DNA of 64,000 nucleotides from G965230615 sp965230615 (GCA_965230615.1 OZ246012.1:3720001-3784000); one strand, 5' to 3'. Positions 43,383-52,530 are shown, counted from the first letter of the stretch. Notes: generated by a model not told the origin, from the letters alone. Numbers and translations: made by a program.

Positions 43383-45467
43383 TTATTGGCGGTAAAACCT
43401 TACTGCTTTGGGTAAGAGTAGCATAATGAATAGTAATATTGACCATGCATCAAAAGCACCACCACCGCTACTACCTCCTCCTGAGAAAGCAGGTCGAGGC
43501 TTATTATGAAACATCGGGCTTTTCTGGTCGGCTCTGGTTGTTTGTATTGCTTGCTGTGCGCGTTGTTGTCGTGCAGCATGCTCTTGGCTTACACGTTGTT
43601 GGTTATTACGTTGTATATTAAGTTGTTGAAAAACACTCTCTTCTACAACCAGCATAGAGGTGTATTCAGTAACTAAGCCGTATTGTAAGGCGGTATCAGT
43701 AATTGCTTGTTCGGTATCGGCATCTGCACCATAGTAGTCAAGCTGTGATTGTAAATATTCAATATATGCATAGGCCCAAAGTCGTTCCAGTTCAGGGTTG
43801 TCGCTTGCTGCTTCTGGGAAATTTATGCGGGTCTTATATTGGCGTTGTTCAGTGCCGACTAAACCATTTAATGAAACCTCTGCTGTACCACTCCCATAGT
43901 AATGACCAAAAATTATCAGTTGTTCACCTCTATATAGGCTGCCGATATGCTTAGGCGTTACATTGCTTGTGCGAACACCATCAATATCAAGCTTGATATT
44001 GCGCAATGCCTGATGTGTTATTTTACTGCTTGCTTGCATGATTTTACCAACAATGTCATCGGCATTCGATACGCTCAGTGCAAAGCCATTAGAAACTGTC
44101 GTCATCTCTTCTAATAATGGTCTGTTCGCACTATTGCCCATAATAAAAGTAAACAAGCGGACATCGTTGTTTTTGAGTAGCTTAATAAAGTCTTTTCTAC
44201 CTGTTTTGCCAACATTGGCTACACCATCGGTGACTAAGATAATAGCTGTTGACCGGTCGGTATCTAAGTGTTGTGTTGCTTTTTCTAAGCCTGCATAAAG
44301 GTTTGTGCTACCATCAGGTTGATAGTGCGTCATAAAGTTAAGCATTCTCTGAATGTTTTCTGTGCTGGCATTATGCATACCCCGACTAATATCAGTGGCT
44401 TTCTGATTGAATAAAATGATTTGGAAGCGATCGTGTGAGGGGAGTTTGTTAAGGCTTTGTTTGATACCTTCCACTAAAGAGGCATATTTACCTCGCATTG
44501 AACCCGATACATCTAGTACAAAAATCCAATCTCTGCCTTGTTGTACTTTGGACAGGTCATCACCCGGTGTCAGCGTCAGCATAAATGTACCTTGTGATTG
44601 ATTTTTGTTTTTATAACTAACTAAATCAACACTGCCCGGTGTGTTATCGGCTAATCGCCAGTAAAGCACAATGTCCTGATTTAAATGCATAGCTTCAGTT
44701 GTGTCACTATGATTATTTTCTGTCGATTCAATAGCTGGAGTCGATGGCTGAGTATTATTGTTTAAGGACACCTGCCATTCTTGTGGACTGATGCTGTGAG
44801 TTTGTGCTTGTGGGTGCTTGGGTAATCGCAGGCTGCTAACAGGATAAGCTGAACGTAAGTGAACATTAAAACTAAATTTCTCTGTAACAACCTCGTTGCG
44901 TGTCCAGAAGCTTAGTTTAGCTTCGTCAACACCGCCTTCTTCTAAGGGGTAGACATAGCGTGCAATATTATTATCTGTATTGATTGCCTGGATATAGCTA
45001 AGTTTTACTCGTGTGTCGCTGTTGGCTTGCACAGGATACACAGCAATATCAAACGTTTTGAAGCTGTCTTGTTCAACTAAAGCCGTATTTCGTCCAGCTT
45101 GTTTTTCTTGTTGATAAATCTCGCGTGCACGTTGTTTTTCAACAACTTCTGCAATGATGGCTTGTCCATTAACCCAATAAACGAATTCGCCTACCGCTGC
45201 TTTTGCGGGTACGGGAAACGAGTAAATAGCTTCTAATGCAGTATTGTTTGGGTTGTGAAAAACTTGTTCGATGTGTGTTGTTGCATAGCCGTTGTTAATA
45301 ACAACATTGACGTGATGCTCTTTAATGCTTAAATCAGGTAGCTGGCCATTGCTGGGTTTGAGTAAGCCAGCTGCACCGGCAGTGTTCAATAGGGTGCTAG
45401 CGATAATCAGGCTAGCACCCAGCAGGGTTTGTATGAACTTTGAGTATAGCTGTATCTGGCTTGTCAT
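43383..45467 (-). CDS. VIT/VWA domain envelope protein with glycine-rich C-terminal sorting-like tail
   Basis: 694 aa of the group annotated as marine proteobacterial sortase target proteins. A signal peptide or anchor lies at about residues 12 to 33. A VIT domain (about 45 to 170) contains QVFHNPNNTALEAIYSFPVP and EKQRAREIYQQEKQAGR. A VWA domain starts with the MIDAS motif DVSGSM (319 to 324), followed by DGSTNLYAGLE and ILVTDGVAN. The chain ends with SGGGSSGGGAFDAW, a hydrophobic helix and a basic RFYRQ, resembling GlyGly-CTERM-type tails cut by a membrane protease. No sortase gene is in the window. Operator-like dyads lie upstream. Confidence 0.88.
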   Translation of the reverse strand: MTSQIQLYSKFIQTLLGASLIIASTLLNTAGAAGLLKPSNGQLPDLSIKEHHVNVVINNGYATTHIEQVFHNPNNTALEAIYSFPVPAKAAVGEFVYWVNGQAIIAEVVEKQRAREIYQQEKQAGRNTALVEQDSFKTFDIAVYPVQANSDTRVKLSYIQAINTDNNIARYVYPLEEGGVDEAKLSFWTRNEVVTEKFSFNVHLRSAYPVSSLRLPKHPQAQTHSISPQEWQVSLNNNTQPSTPAIESTENNHSDTTEAMHLNQDIVLYWRLADNTPGSVDLVSYKNKNQSQGTFMLTLTPGDDLSKVQQGRDWIFVLDVSGSMRGKYASLVEGIKQSLNKLPSHDRFQIILFNQKATDISRGMHNASTENIQRMLNFMTHYQPDGSTNLYAGLEKATQHLDTDRSTAIILVTDGVANVGKTGRKDFIKLLKNNDVRLFTFIMGNSANRPLLEEMTTVSNGFALSVSNADDIVGKIMQASSKITHQALRNIKLDIDGVRTSNVTPKHIGSLYRGEQLIIFGHYYGSGTAEVSLNGLVGTEQRQYKTRINFPEAASDNPELERLWAYAYIEYLQSQLDYYGADADTEQAITDTALQYGLVTEYTSMLVVEESVFQQLNIQRNNQQRVSQEHAARQQRAQQAIQTTRADQKSPMFHNKPRPAFSGGGSSGGGAFDAWSILLFIMLLLPKAVRFYRQ

Positions 45468-45512
45468 TGCGATTGCTCCTAAGCAGTATGTCAGTGCTAG
45501 GGAGTTTTACAA

Positions 45513-45536
45513 AATAATACTTTTATGGGTATTATT
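45513..45536. promoter_or_regulatory. inverted repeat upstream of the VIT/VWA gene
   Basis: AATAATAC-TTTTATGG-GTATTATT (8-bp arms, 8-base spacer), 46 bases upstream of the VIT/VWA start codon. Its half-sites resemble those of the two XRE-gene-associated dyads but in the opposite order, so it may be a promoter-linked site or a chance AT-rich dyad. Confidence 0.4.
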
Positions 45537-45565
45537 ACAATAAAAGTTGCAATTTAAACGCTTTT

Positions 45566-45586
45566 AGGTATCGTATATTGATACCT
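45566..45586. promoter_or_regulatory. operator-like dyad between the XRE and VIT/VWA genes
   Basis: AGGTATC-GTATATT-GATACCT is a perfect 7-bp inverted repeat with a 7-base spacer, 99 bases upstream of the VIT/VWA start and 13 bases past the XRE stop. It matches the dyad in front of the XRE gene at most positions (consensus GTATYGTATRWTRATACC). Confidence 0.55.
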
Positions 45587-45598
45587 TGCTGAATGACC

Positions 45599-46339
45599 CT
45601 AAGAGCTGCTGCGTTGATATTTTTCAAAAATGCTATAAGCCCATTCGCGCTCAGCCATGACCAGTGAGATACCTATTTTATCGCTCATCGCTAAGGCTCT
45701 GTCTTCGCGGATAAAGTTATTGAAGTCTTGTGCCAGTCGTTGCATTCTTTTTTGTAATTCTGTAATCGATTCACGGCTAAGCATACCATTGAGCACCATC
45801 AGTGTTTCCGTGCCTTTATCGAAACTGGAGGTGAAAAAGTCCTGTTGAATTTTATGCTGAAAGAACTGCTGGATTGGACCGCGAGGCAACCATTTGAAGT
45901 TTGGTGCTATTAAAAGTTTAATGCGATTATTTGGCAGCAGCTCAATAAGCTGTAGCTTATCCAGTGTTGTTAAGAGTTTGATGCATTCAGGCTCCGAAAG
46001 ATTGTATTGTGATAATAGCTCTTCATAAGTAAAGCCGTTCATAACGCAGACGGTCACCAGGAGTAGTGCCACATTTGAGGCGATTTCTTGTTCTTGTTCA
46101 ACAGACAACTGACTGAGTTGCTGTTGCTGTCGTGTGACCAGTTGCAGTAAATCAGAGATTTCAAGTCCTAACAGTTCGGCAATAGCGTCTAAACGTTGTA
46201 AGGTAAAGTTTTGTTCAGCAAATAACCGTTTTACTGAAGCTTCGCTTAAGCTTAACTTTTGAGCAACATCTACATAGGTTTTGTTTTGCGCTTTGAGTTG
46301 CTTTTTGATGACATCGATTAATAAGGGAGTTTGTGCCAT
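45599..46339 (-). CDS. XRE-family transcriptional regulator with large C-terminal domain
   Basis: 246 aa. The N-terminal Cro/C1-type HTH (about residues 10 to 66) reads IKKQLKAQNKTYVDVAQKLS, then EASVKRLFAEQNFTLQRLDA with a typical closing IAELLGLEISDL. A Gln-rich linker (RQQQQLSQLS) follows, then a helical domain of about 160 residues (YEELLSQYNLSEPECIKLLT and FKWLPRGPIQQFFQHKIQ) found in regulators of this length. It is upstream of and on the same strand as the VIT/VWA gene. Related dyads in both intergenic regions suggest autoregulation and control of its neighbour. Confidence 0.88.
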   Translation of the reverse strand: MAQTPLLIDVIKKQLKAQNKTYVDVAQKLSLSEASVKRLFAEQNFTLQRLDAIAELLGLEISDLLQLVTRQQQQLSQLSVEQEQEIASNVALLLVTVCVMNGFTYEELLSQYNLSEPECIKLLTTLDKLQLIELLPNNRIKLLIAPNFKWLPRGPIQQFFQHKIQQDFFTSSFDKGTETLMVLNGMLSRESITELQKRMQRLAQDFNNFIREDRALAMSDKIGISLVMAEREWAYSIFEKYQRSSS

Positions 46340-46735
46340 ATTGCCTACCCGCGAGACAGAAAAGTATTGTATGATAATACCAGAACAGCAATGTATTGCT
46401 ATATCCGTGCTAAAAGAGTCTGTGAAAGCTGCATAATATTAAAAAAGGCTTTTGAATAAGCGTCAGTAATATGTCGATGTGAGTAATAAGCTGACTTATA
46501 ACAGCTTCACCCTAGCTGGCAGGATGTGCTGCTGAAAATAACATCATTTTTATAAAAATCACAATAAAGGTGGTAATACGTATTTCTTTATTAAGCTAAA
46601 GTTAGCATAGCAATACGCAATAAATTTTCTTTATGTGCAAATAGTGATTTTGTAGATTTGCGGGGCAATGTTCAAGCATAGATAAATAGTCGGTGTATTA
46701 ATCGTAGCCGATGTATGAAAATCAAGGAGTATGCA
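46340..46735. other. divergent control region with two dyads
   Basis: About 400 bases with no gene, between the XRE gene and the DUF900 gene. Close to the XRE start it carries the operator-like dyad at 46363 and, next to it, AGCAAT-GT-ATTGCT (46387 to 46400). The rest is AT-rich. Confidence 0.4.
46363..46381. promoter_or_regulatory. operator-like dyad upstream of the XRE gene
   Basis: AGTATTGTATGATAATACC contains GTATT and AATAC arms around a 7-base spacer, 24 bases upstream of the XRE start. Its similarity to the dyad at 45566 (same spacing, most bases shared) supports a common protein, most simply the XRE regulator itself. Confidence 0.55.
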
Positions 46736-47836
46736 ATGTATGTCGTAACAAATAGACAATTAAAAGCTGACGAGGGTGATCTAGGTATTTTTTCCAGTAC
46801 GCCGAATATAAAAGGTAGTAATGAGCTACGTATTGTAAAAGTTGTAAAGACGGGCAATAAGTGTAAGGCAACACTGGTAAAAGATGAGCTTGAGCAACAA
46901 GAGGCAGATAAGCTCAAAGAAAAGTACAATTTAAATATTGATACCAATAAAACCTGGTATACCAGTTTATCTATCGCTTGTGAGCTTTTTGATAAAGCCT
47001 GTAAAGAAAAAAAACATATTTTGCTCTATGTACATGGCTATAATAATAATTTGAAAGATATAGTTAATACAGCCGAAGCGATTGAAAAAACCTATAAAAA
47101 TGTTCTTGTCATACCTTTTAGTTGGCCAGCCAGAGGTGGTGGTGCTATGTCGGGTACAGCAAATTACATTGATGATAAGCGAGATGCAAGAGCATCTGCA
47201 GGTGCTTTAGATCGTGTTGTCGGTGCAATAAGAGATTTACATCAGCTGCTTGTTGAGAGTCAATCAGCGCAGCTTTGGCAGAAAGCGGAAGAAAAATTTC
47301 CTGATAACCCTATAGCCGCACGTGAAGAGTATGTGAAGTTGCATAGCAGAGTGTGTAAAGTCTCTTTAAATTTACTTTGTCATTCTATGGGTAACTATGT
47401 TTTAAAATATGCAACGCTGCCATCCGGTAGCCATGCTAGAAAGTTAACATTTGATAATGTATGCTTAGTTGCCGCTGATGCTAACAATAAAGACCATGAA
47501 AAGTGGGTGGATGCTATTGATAGTCGCATTGGCAGTTATGTGGCGATTAATGAAAACGACTTTGCATTGGGATGGTCAAGACGAAAGCCAGGTGAAGAAC
47601 AGCTGCCAAGGCTAGGCCACCATTTGAAAGGGTTAAATTCTGAAAATGCAACCTATATTGACGTGACTTCAGCTTCACACGTTGGTAATGATCATGGTTA
47701 TTTTCAGGGTGATCCGGTAATTAAGAATGACAGCTTAAGAGCAGTATTTGCCTGCTTGTTTCAAGGTGAGCGCCCAGAATCTAGGACTAATAAACTTAAA
47801 TTTCATAATGATGTTAATGTCTGGCGGATAAAATAA
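46736..47836 (+). CDS. DUF900-type alpha/beta hydrolase
   Basis: 366 aa from the ATG that follows AAGGAG by five bases; an in-frame ATG seven codons upstream is less likely. The segment ILLYVHGYNNNLKDIVNTAE (with the oxyanion-type HGYNN) and LNLLCHSMGNYVLKYA (CHSMG, nucleophilic Ser elbow) are those of DUF900/alpha-beta hydrolases. A late SHVGNDHGYFQGDPV supplies a candidate catalytic histidine. No signal peptide, so it is presumably cytoplasmic. The substrate is unknown. It is divergent from the XRE regulator and has its own terminator. Confidence 0.85.
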   Translation: MYVVTNRQLKADEGDLGIFSSTPNIKGSNELRIVKVVKTGNKCKATLVKDELEQQEADKLKEKYNLNIDTNKTWYTSLSIACELFDKACKEKKHILLYVHGYNNNLKDIVNTAEAIEKTYKNVLVIPFSWPARGGGAMSGTANYIDDKRDARASAGALDRVVGAIRDLHQLLVESQSAQLWQKAEEKFPDNPIAAREEYVKLHSRVCKVSLNLLCHSMGNYVLKYATLPSGSHARKLTFDNVCLVAADANNKDHEKWVDAIDSRIGSYVAINENDFALGWSRRKPGEEQLPRLGHHLKGLNSENATYIDVTSASHVGNDHGYFQGDPVIKNDSLRAVFACLFQGERPESRTNKLKFHNDVNVWRIK

Positions 47837-47892
47837 GAAAAATAAAGTATTAGCAGTAGTCTAACTGAAAATTTAATCTTTACTGTTATTTA

Positions 47893-47934
47893 AAAACTCC
47901 CCTGACGATTAAGTGCATGTAGCAGGGGAGTTTT
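47893..47934. terminator. bidirectional terminator between convergent genes
   Basis: AAAACTCCCCTG pairs perfectly with CAGGGGAGTTTT (12 bp, 18-base loop), with T-rich tails on both strands. It serves the DUF900 gene and the leftward DUF302 gene. Confidence 0.8.
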
Positions 47935-47957
47935 ATCTAACTAATGTACTGCGGCAA

Positions 47958-48497
47958 TTATATATTGTTACCTGCCGCTGTATTAGCAATTACAGATAGA
48001 GCATTGCTGATATTATCAAAAATCATATTCTTGTCAAAAATTCTATGCCTGAACTTAAGGTATTTGGGTTTGTTATAAGCAATGGTTATATTGCCAAACT
48101 CATCTTCCCAGATAAGAAATTTTTGTGGCAGGTCAATACCAATGCTTTGTTCGCTGGCCATTAGTTCACTACCTATATTAGGATTGCCAAAAATAATTAA
48201 TTTTGTTGGTCGTAGTGTTTTGCCAACATTTGCCGCATTTGCTGCATGATCAATGACAGCAAAAATACCCAGGCCGCGATTAACAATTTCTGCTTCTAAG
48301 CGTGCAGTTGTTTCATCAACATTAAATTGACTTCTGATTTTTTGCAGACCGAAAACGGGTAATGAATAGCTGCCACTGAAACGCTTGTTGTTCGAGAACT
48401 GAGTGTTATTGGCCGCTGCCATAGAACTGGCCAGCAAGAAAAAGCAGCTAGTCGACAATATAAGCAGGCCCTTAAGCTTTGTAAGTATGTGTTGCAT
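47958..48497 (-). CDS. exported DUF302 family protein
   Basis: 179 aa with a signal peptide (GLLILSTSCFFLLASSMAAA). The mature part has the DUF302 pattern: DHAANAANVGKTLRPTKLII with the histidine, then FGNPNIGSELM and IGIDLPQKFLIWEDEFGNIT. The family is a small alpha/beta fold of unknown function, often periplasmic. It is a single gene with AGGAGAGAG before the ATG. Nothing unusual is seen in its composition. Confidence 0.87.
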   Translation of the reverse strand: MQHILTKLKGLLILSTSCFFLLASSMAAANNTQFSNNKRFSGSYSLPVFGLQKIRSQFNVDETTARLEAEIVNRGLGIFAVIDHAANAANVGKTLRPTKLIIFGNPNIGSELMASEQSIGIDLPQKFLIWEDEFGNITIAYNKPKYLKFRHRIFDKNMIFDNISNALSVIANTAAGNNI

Positions 48498-48757
48498 TAC
48501 TCTCTCCTAATTATTGAATAACTATTATTAAATCTAATATCAAATGTTTGTATTAATATATTTTTTATGTGTTAAAAAACGGTGTAACAATAAGGTATTT
48601 TTATTTTTTAATAAAAGAACGCTTGTTGTATTGCGAAGCAGGTCACTTAAACTTTATTAATAAGCAGGGCGATGTTGTCTATGAAATACTATTAATAAGT
48701 AGTATTACTTTAAATATATTTGAGGTTGGTATAAATGCTTATTTGCAGGTATGAGAA

Positions 48758-48784
48758 AAGCCGACACATCCTTGTATTCGGCTT
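48758..48784 (-). terminator. probable terminator of the orphan propeptide gene
   Basis: AAGCCGA pairs with TCGGCTT (7 bp, 13-base loop). On the minus strand it continues into TTCTC. It lies about 60 bases after the stop of the leftward gene. Confidence 0.5.
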
Positions 48785-48842
48785 CTTTTGGTAGCACTGC
48801 GATCACACAGTGCTTAATGCTTGAGAATGTGTGTTTTGAAAG

Positions 48843-49478
48843 TTACCACCAGTAATGCCAGTGATGTTTAGATTTGTTTGTTGAGGATTGCTTGTTATTA
48901 CTGCTGATTGATATTGCAGTATTGCTTAAAAGTCTCGCATTATCCTCTGAAATTCGGTAGATAACATTTCCGCTTGTAGAGGCTGACATTTTATCGTGTG
49001 GCCAATTTGCTGCCTCAGCTTCAACCACGTCTAATTGATTGATAATAAAAAGCTCCTGTCCGTCGTAAATAGCGCCAGTAATATTTCCATTTTCTATGCT
49101 TAAATGAGCCCATGAGTTTTTAATGCCATTAAGTGTGCCTGCATAGAATTTGGTGTTGATATCATTTTTATTAATGTTGGCTTGATTAATAATTTTACTA
49201 TTATCTTTGAGCTTTAAATTAAATTGACGATCATATGCATTGAACTGGATTTGAATGTCATTTGCTGCTTCTGCTAAAGCGCTTTCTATAATATTTAGTA
49301 TTTGTGTATTGGCAATAAAACGATGGTCTGCCTCAACAGCATAATTATTAGATGACAAGACAGTTAATAGGGTTGAGATGATTAATTTTTTTATATTGAA
49401 ACGATAGAGGAAAGTTGGCAGCAACCTTTTTAAGGTGTTGTTGGTATTTGGCATAATATTTTCCATCAAGTGTCTCAT
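48843..49478 (-). CDS. orphan reprolysin-propeptide-like exported protein
   Basis: 211 aa. A hydrophobic N-terminal segment (KKLIISTLLTVLSSNNYAVE) acts as a signal peptide. The body resembles the M12B reprolysin propeptide: IQFNAYDRQFNLKLKDN, then FYAGTLNGIKNSWAHLSIEN and GNITGAIYDGQELFIINQ. The catalytic domain with HExxH is missing. Instead the chain ends in a Ser/Asn/Lys-rich stretch and KHHWHYWW. It could be a truncated protease gene, a free-standing inhibitor-like propeptide, or a domain used for other binding. Three candidate Met starts lie within nine codons. Confidence 0.6.
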   Translation of the reverse strand: MRHLMENIMPNTNNTLKRLLPTFLYRFNIKKLIISTLLTVLSSNNYAVEADHRFIANTQILNIIESALAEAANDIQIQFNAYDRQFNLKLKDNSKIINQANINKNDINTKFYAGTLNGIKNSWAHLSIENGNITGAIYDGQELFIINQLDVVEAEAANWPHDKMSASTSGNVIYRISEDNARLLSNTAISISSNNKQSSTNKSKHHWHYWW

Positions 49479-49762
49479 GGTGTTTTTACGAATAGGACTT
49501 TTACGGGATATTGATTGATAATATCTTTATAAAATGTATCCAGACTGTAACGGAAAATCACATGAGTAAACAATGAACATGCTCACAGAGTTTGAATTTT
49601 TATAATATATTTTATATTGATTTTTCTTTACTTCGGGATGTACAGATGGCTTTGTCGTAATTGCTGATGTATTGCTGTATTTGAGTTATCTGCGAGGTGA
49701 AAGTTAAGTTTGAAAAGTCAGTAGTGCTATTGATTTGAGGTATTGCAATAACTGCCGTATTT

Positions 49763-50431
49763 TTACTCTTTAAGTTTTAATTGTAAGCCGCCTTCTTCAA
49801 CTTGAATATGTTCGATACCAGCCGAAAATGTTTTCCAAAAGCCATCTTGATTGCCAAACTCCTGAATCAAGTCAACATTTTTTAAATTACCTAGCCAAGC
49901 ATTCGGCAATGGAATGCCCATAATGCTGATACCTTTAAGCTTGGCAATCATTCGTTGATTATCATAGTTGAGTTGCATGCCCATATTTACTCTTACCGTC
50001 TTGCCTCCCATAACAGGAAAGTCAGGTTCTAAGGGTACTAATAGGTTGGCACTGACTAAATTATTAGAAAAATCAATCGCCAGTTTGTCAGCAAGGTCTG
50101 TGTTATGCGCCAGTAAAGCATTGACTTCCCGTTCATTAAACTTAACTTTACGTTTGTCTGCATCTTCAGTATAAGGTTTAGGTTGTAATTTCGTTGTTTT
50201 ATTATTATTCGCTGAGAGGCTGCTACCTAACCCTGGACTTAAGCGATTTAATTTATTAGTCAGTGTTTGTTCTTCTGCTGAGCTGAGTGCAACAGGTTTG
50301 AAGGGGGAGGGGAAAAAATAGTATTTAACAAGCAACGCCATCAAAACTGCTGTTAAAAGCATAGTCATAAAGGCAGTTAACAGTATTTTGGGCCAGATAC
50401 TTTTATTAGTAGAATCGCTTGTCGCAACCAT
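49763..50431 (-). CDS. membrane-anchored protein of unknown function
   Basis: About 222 aa from the internal Met (MVATSDSTNKS). A single N-terminal transmembrane helix (LLTAFMTMLLTAVLMALLVKYYF) is followed by a periplasmic part. This contains VKFNEREVNALLAHNTDLAD, then LLVPLEPDFPVMGGKTVRV and AGIEHIQVEEGGLQLKLKE. The fold looks like a lipid-binding beta-rich domain, but I do not recognise a family. A 19-codon upstream extension is possible. Monocistronic as far as can be seen. Confidence 0.7.
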   Translation of the reverse strand: MVATSDSTNKSIWPKILLTAFMTMLLTAVLMALLVKYYFFPSPFKPVALSSAEEQTLTNKLNRLSPGLGSSLSANNNKTTKLQPKPYTEDADKRKVKFNEREVNALLAHNTDLADKLAIDFSNNLVSANLLVPLEPDFPVMGGKTVRVNMGMQLNYDNQRMIAKLKGISIMGIPLPNAWLGNLKNVDLIQEFGNQDGFWKTFSAGIEHIQVEEGGLQLKLKE

Positions 50432-50693
50432 AGTTACTCTTACTATTATGATTTTTAAGAAAATTAATGATAACGTATTTGATATCAAATAAAAGGCTTC
50501 TCCTGCAAAAGATTGTTAAATAAGCAAGTAATGCATCGATTGCTCCCTGAGTCATATAATGATTGTGGTGGTTTTTAAAGAGTCAAATAAGTGTTTGATT
50601 AATATGGTTTTATTCTTGATGTTGCCGGTCTTATATTTATGACGTTATTCTATTATTATATAGCATGATTAATGTATCTGATGAGGTAGACCT

Positions 50694-51275
50694 GTGTTAT
50701 CGAATTGCAGTTGGAGAGAGTGGTGTGTAACTCTGGATCATGAAGATATTACTGCCCGAGACGTATTAGCGTCGATGGAAGCCTTAAGCAATACTGATAT
50801 AGAAACGCCGCTGATTGTACAATTGATTGAAAACCCTAAATTTGATATCCCTGGTATCGAGCTTTTTAATGGCTCTGTTGATATTACTGCACACGATTTT
50901 ATCCATGCTTTACTAGGGCGTGGCTTATTACCCAAAGATGAGGCTTTTGTGATTGGCTTTACCATGGGCAGTACCAACAGAGTGACAACTTTGGAGCAAA
51001 GGATGTACTCCTTAGTATCTAAGTATTTTTACCCTGGACCCTATAAGTTTGATGATGCTGATTTAGTGGTATTTAAGAAAGCTGCGCATTTAGGCTATGT
51101 CTCTAACTGTATGGCGTTGAATCAGGTTGATTATGAGTCATTGCTTGATTTGCCTTTAAAAGAAGCAAGGCAGAAGGTGGGAATAGAAGTTGACTTGATT
51201 AAAGCATATTATCGTATGGAAGAGCAGATGTATCCTGATTGTGTGGAATGTCAGCGTCTGTTTTTGTCAGAATAA
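50694..51275 (+). CDS. conserved hypothetical protein with HDFIH motif
   Basis: 193 aa starting at GTG (GAGG lies ten bases upstream; no in-frame ATG precedes it). The centre holds VDITAHDFIHALLGRGLLPK followed by DEAFVIGFTMGSTNR, which recalls the HDxxH metal site of Coq4-like helical proteins. The C-terminal part has a CVEC pair. Soluble, with no signal peptide. The similarity to Coq4 is only in the motif, so no function is assigned. Convergent with the telA operon across a perfect terminator. Confidence 0.7.
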   Translation: MLSNCSWREWCVTLDHEDITARDVLASMEALSNTDIETPLIVQLIENPKFDIPGIELFNGSVDITAHDFIHALLGRGLLPKDEAFVIGFTMGSTNRVTTLEQRMYSLVSKYFYPGPYKFDDADLVVFKKAAHLGYVSNCMALNQVDYESLLDLPLKEARQKVGIEVDLIKAYYRMEEQMYPDCVECQRLFLSE

Positions 51276-51297
51276 CCCTAAAAAAAGTATTGTGCAA

Positions 51298-51325
51298 AAA
51301 AGGCTCAACAAAAGTTGAGCCTTTT
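51298..51325. terminator. bidirectional rho-independent terminator
   Basis: AAAAGGCTCAAC pairs perfectly with GTTGAGCCTTTT (12 bp, AAAA loop). It closes the GTG-initiated gene on the plus strand and the telA operon on the minus strand. Confidence 0.88.
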
Positions 51326-51339
51326 GCGATATGCCGTAT

Positions 51340-52530
51340 CTATAATTCTATAGCAAGATCTTGTTTGACCTGATCGCCGTGTTCCATTTTCTGAATAGAA
51401 TCTTCCATCGTTTTTGTTAGGCCATCCATTTCCAGTATAGACTGAGCCATCTGTGGTAAGGCTTGTCTTCTGAAGTTAGTGATATCGTGCAAGGCACCTT
51501 CAACATTTTGAAAGGCTGTACGTAATTTATCGATATCCAGTGCAGTGCTGGAGGCTTGTTTTTGAATTTCAACACCTTGTGTTTTGAGTTGCTCAGAAGT
51601 TTGTACTATCAAGTCATTAGTCGTGTCTGTGACAGCTTGCACGCCTTTTAGCACTTTCTTTTGATGTTGCAAAGCAATTGCTAACGTTGCGGCAGTTTGT
51701 AAGGCAGTCATCGTGACGTTCAATGAGCGATCAACGCCTCTGATGAGCTCTTTATTGTTCCGAATAATCACTTCAGTGGTTAGAACACCTTGTTGATTTA
51801 CCGCGAGTTGTTGTTGTAAGTCCAATATTCTTTGTTTGAGAGGAAATACAACTTCTTCTTCAAGAAATTTCTTGCGATCTTCGCTTGCCTGGCCGGATTC
51901 AAGCGCTTGATTTAACTTATTATCAAGTAAGCTGCCAAATTTAATATAATCTTGCAATTTAAAAGTCAGCTCGCGCATTTCAATTTGATCTTGCGTTAAG
52001 GTGGTGTTGTCGCGTTCCAGTCGTGCTCGGCCGTCTTGCAGACTCTTGACAATATCATCCATTACATTTTCAACAGATTGGTATTTCGCAAACCATCGCG
52101 ACAAAGGCGTACCAAAGCCCGGTATTTTAGCCAATAAGCGACGAAAGCTGCCCATATCAAAATTAAAGCGGTTAGGGTTTATATCACTGACTTTCTCTTG
52201 TAATGACAGTAGTGATTTGGCAACAGGCCCACCATCTTCAGCGTCATTGACTAAGTTGCGCATTGGCTCTTTTAACATAGCGCTTCTTCGAGCAAGTTCT
52301 TTTTCAACTTTACTCCCTAAAGATTGAATAGCTCTGGCATTATCTTGTTGAGCACGTAAGTCTTTAGGGTCAATTGTTAATAGCCGTTCCACAACAGCAT
52401 CAGCTTGTTGTAGTAGCTCCGGATTAGCTTCTTCCTTGGGGACGTCTTCAGGTAGAACCATAGGTAGATCTTTTTTGACATCTTCCAGGCTCATTAAGGT
52501 TAGTGTGTCTTCTTTAGTGGAGGTTTGCAT
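51340..52530 (-). CDS. telA: toxic anion resistance protein TelA
   Basis: 396 aa with the TelA/KlaA family features: a helical body with FNFDMGSFRRLLAKIPGFGT, long coiled coils (about residues 170 to 350) and a DITNFRRQALPQMAQSI tail. No signal peptide or membrane helix, so it acts in the cytoplasm. Known: TelA proteins are linked to tellurite and toxic anion tolerance and occur with Ter- and XpaC-type genes, but their biochemistry is unknown. It is the last gene of a five-gene leftward operon and follows the membrane coiled-coil gene by 27 bases. Confidence 0.93.
   Translation of the reverse strand: MQTSTKEDTLTLMSLEDVKKDLPMVLPEDVPKEEANPELLQQADAVVERLLTIDPKDLRAQQDNARAIQSLGSKVEKELARRSAMLKEPMRNLVNDAEDGGPVAKSLLSLQEKVSDINPNRFNFDMGSFRRLLAKIPGFGTPLSRWFAKYQSVENVMDDIVKSLQDGRARLERDNTTLTQDQIEMRELTFKLQDYIKFGSLLDNKLNQALESGQASEDRKKFLEEEVVFPLKQRILDLQQQLAVNQQGVLTTEVIIRNNKELIRGVDRSLNVTMTALQTAATLAIALQHQKKVLKGVQAVTDTTNDLIVQTSEQLKTQGVEIQKQASSTALDIDKLRTAFQNVEGALHDITNFRRQALPQMAQSILEMDGLTKTMEDSIQKMEHGDQVKQDLAIEL

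Noticed and set aside
48569..48754. 61-codon plus-strand frame between the DUF302 and propeptide genes
   Set aside because: No ribosome binding site, AT-rich and opposite to the transcription of both neighbours.
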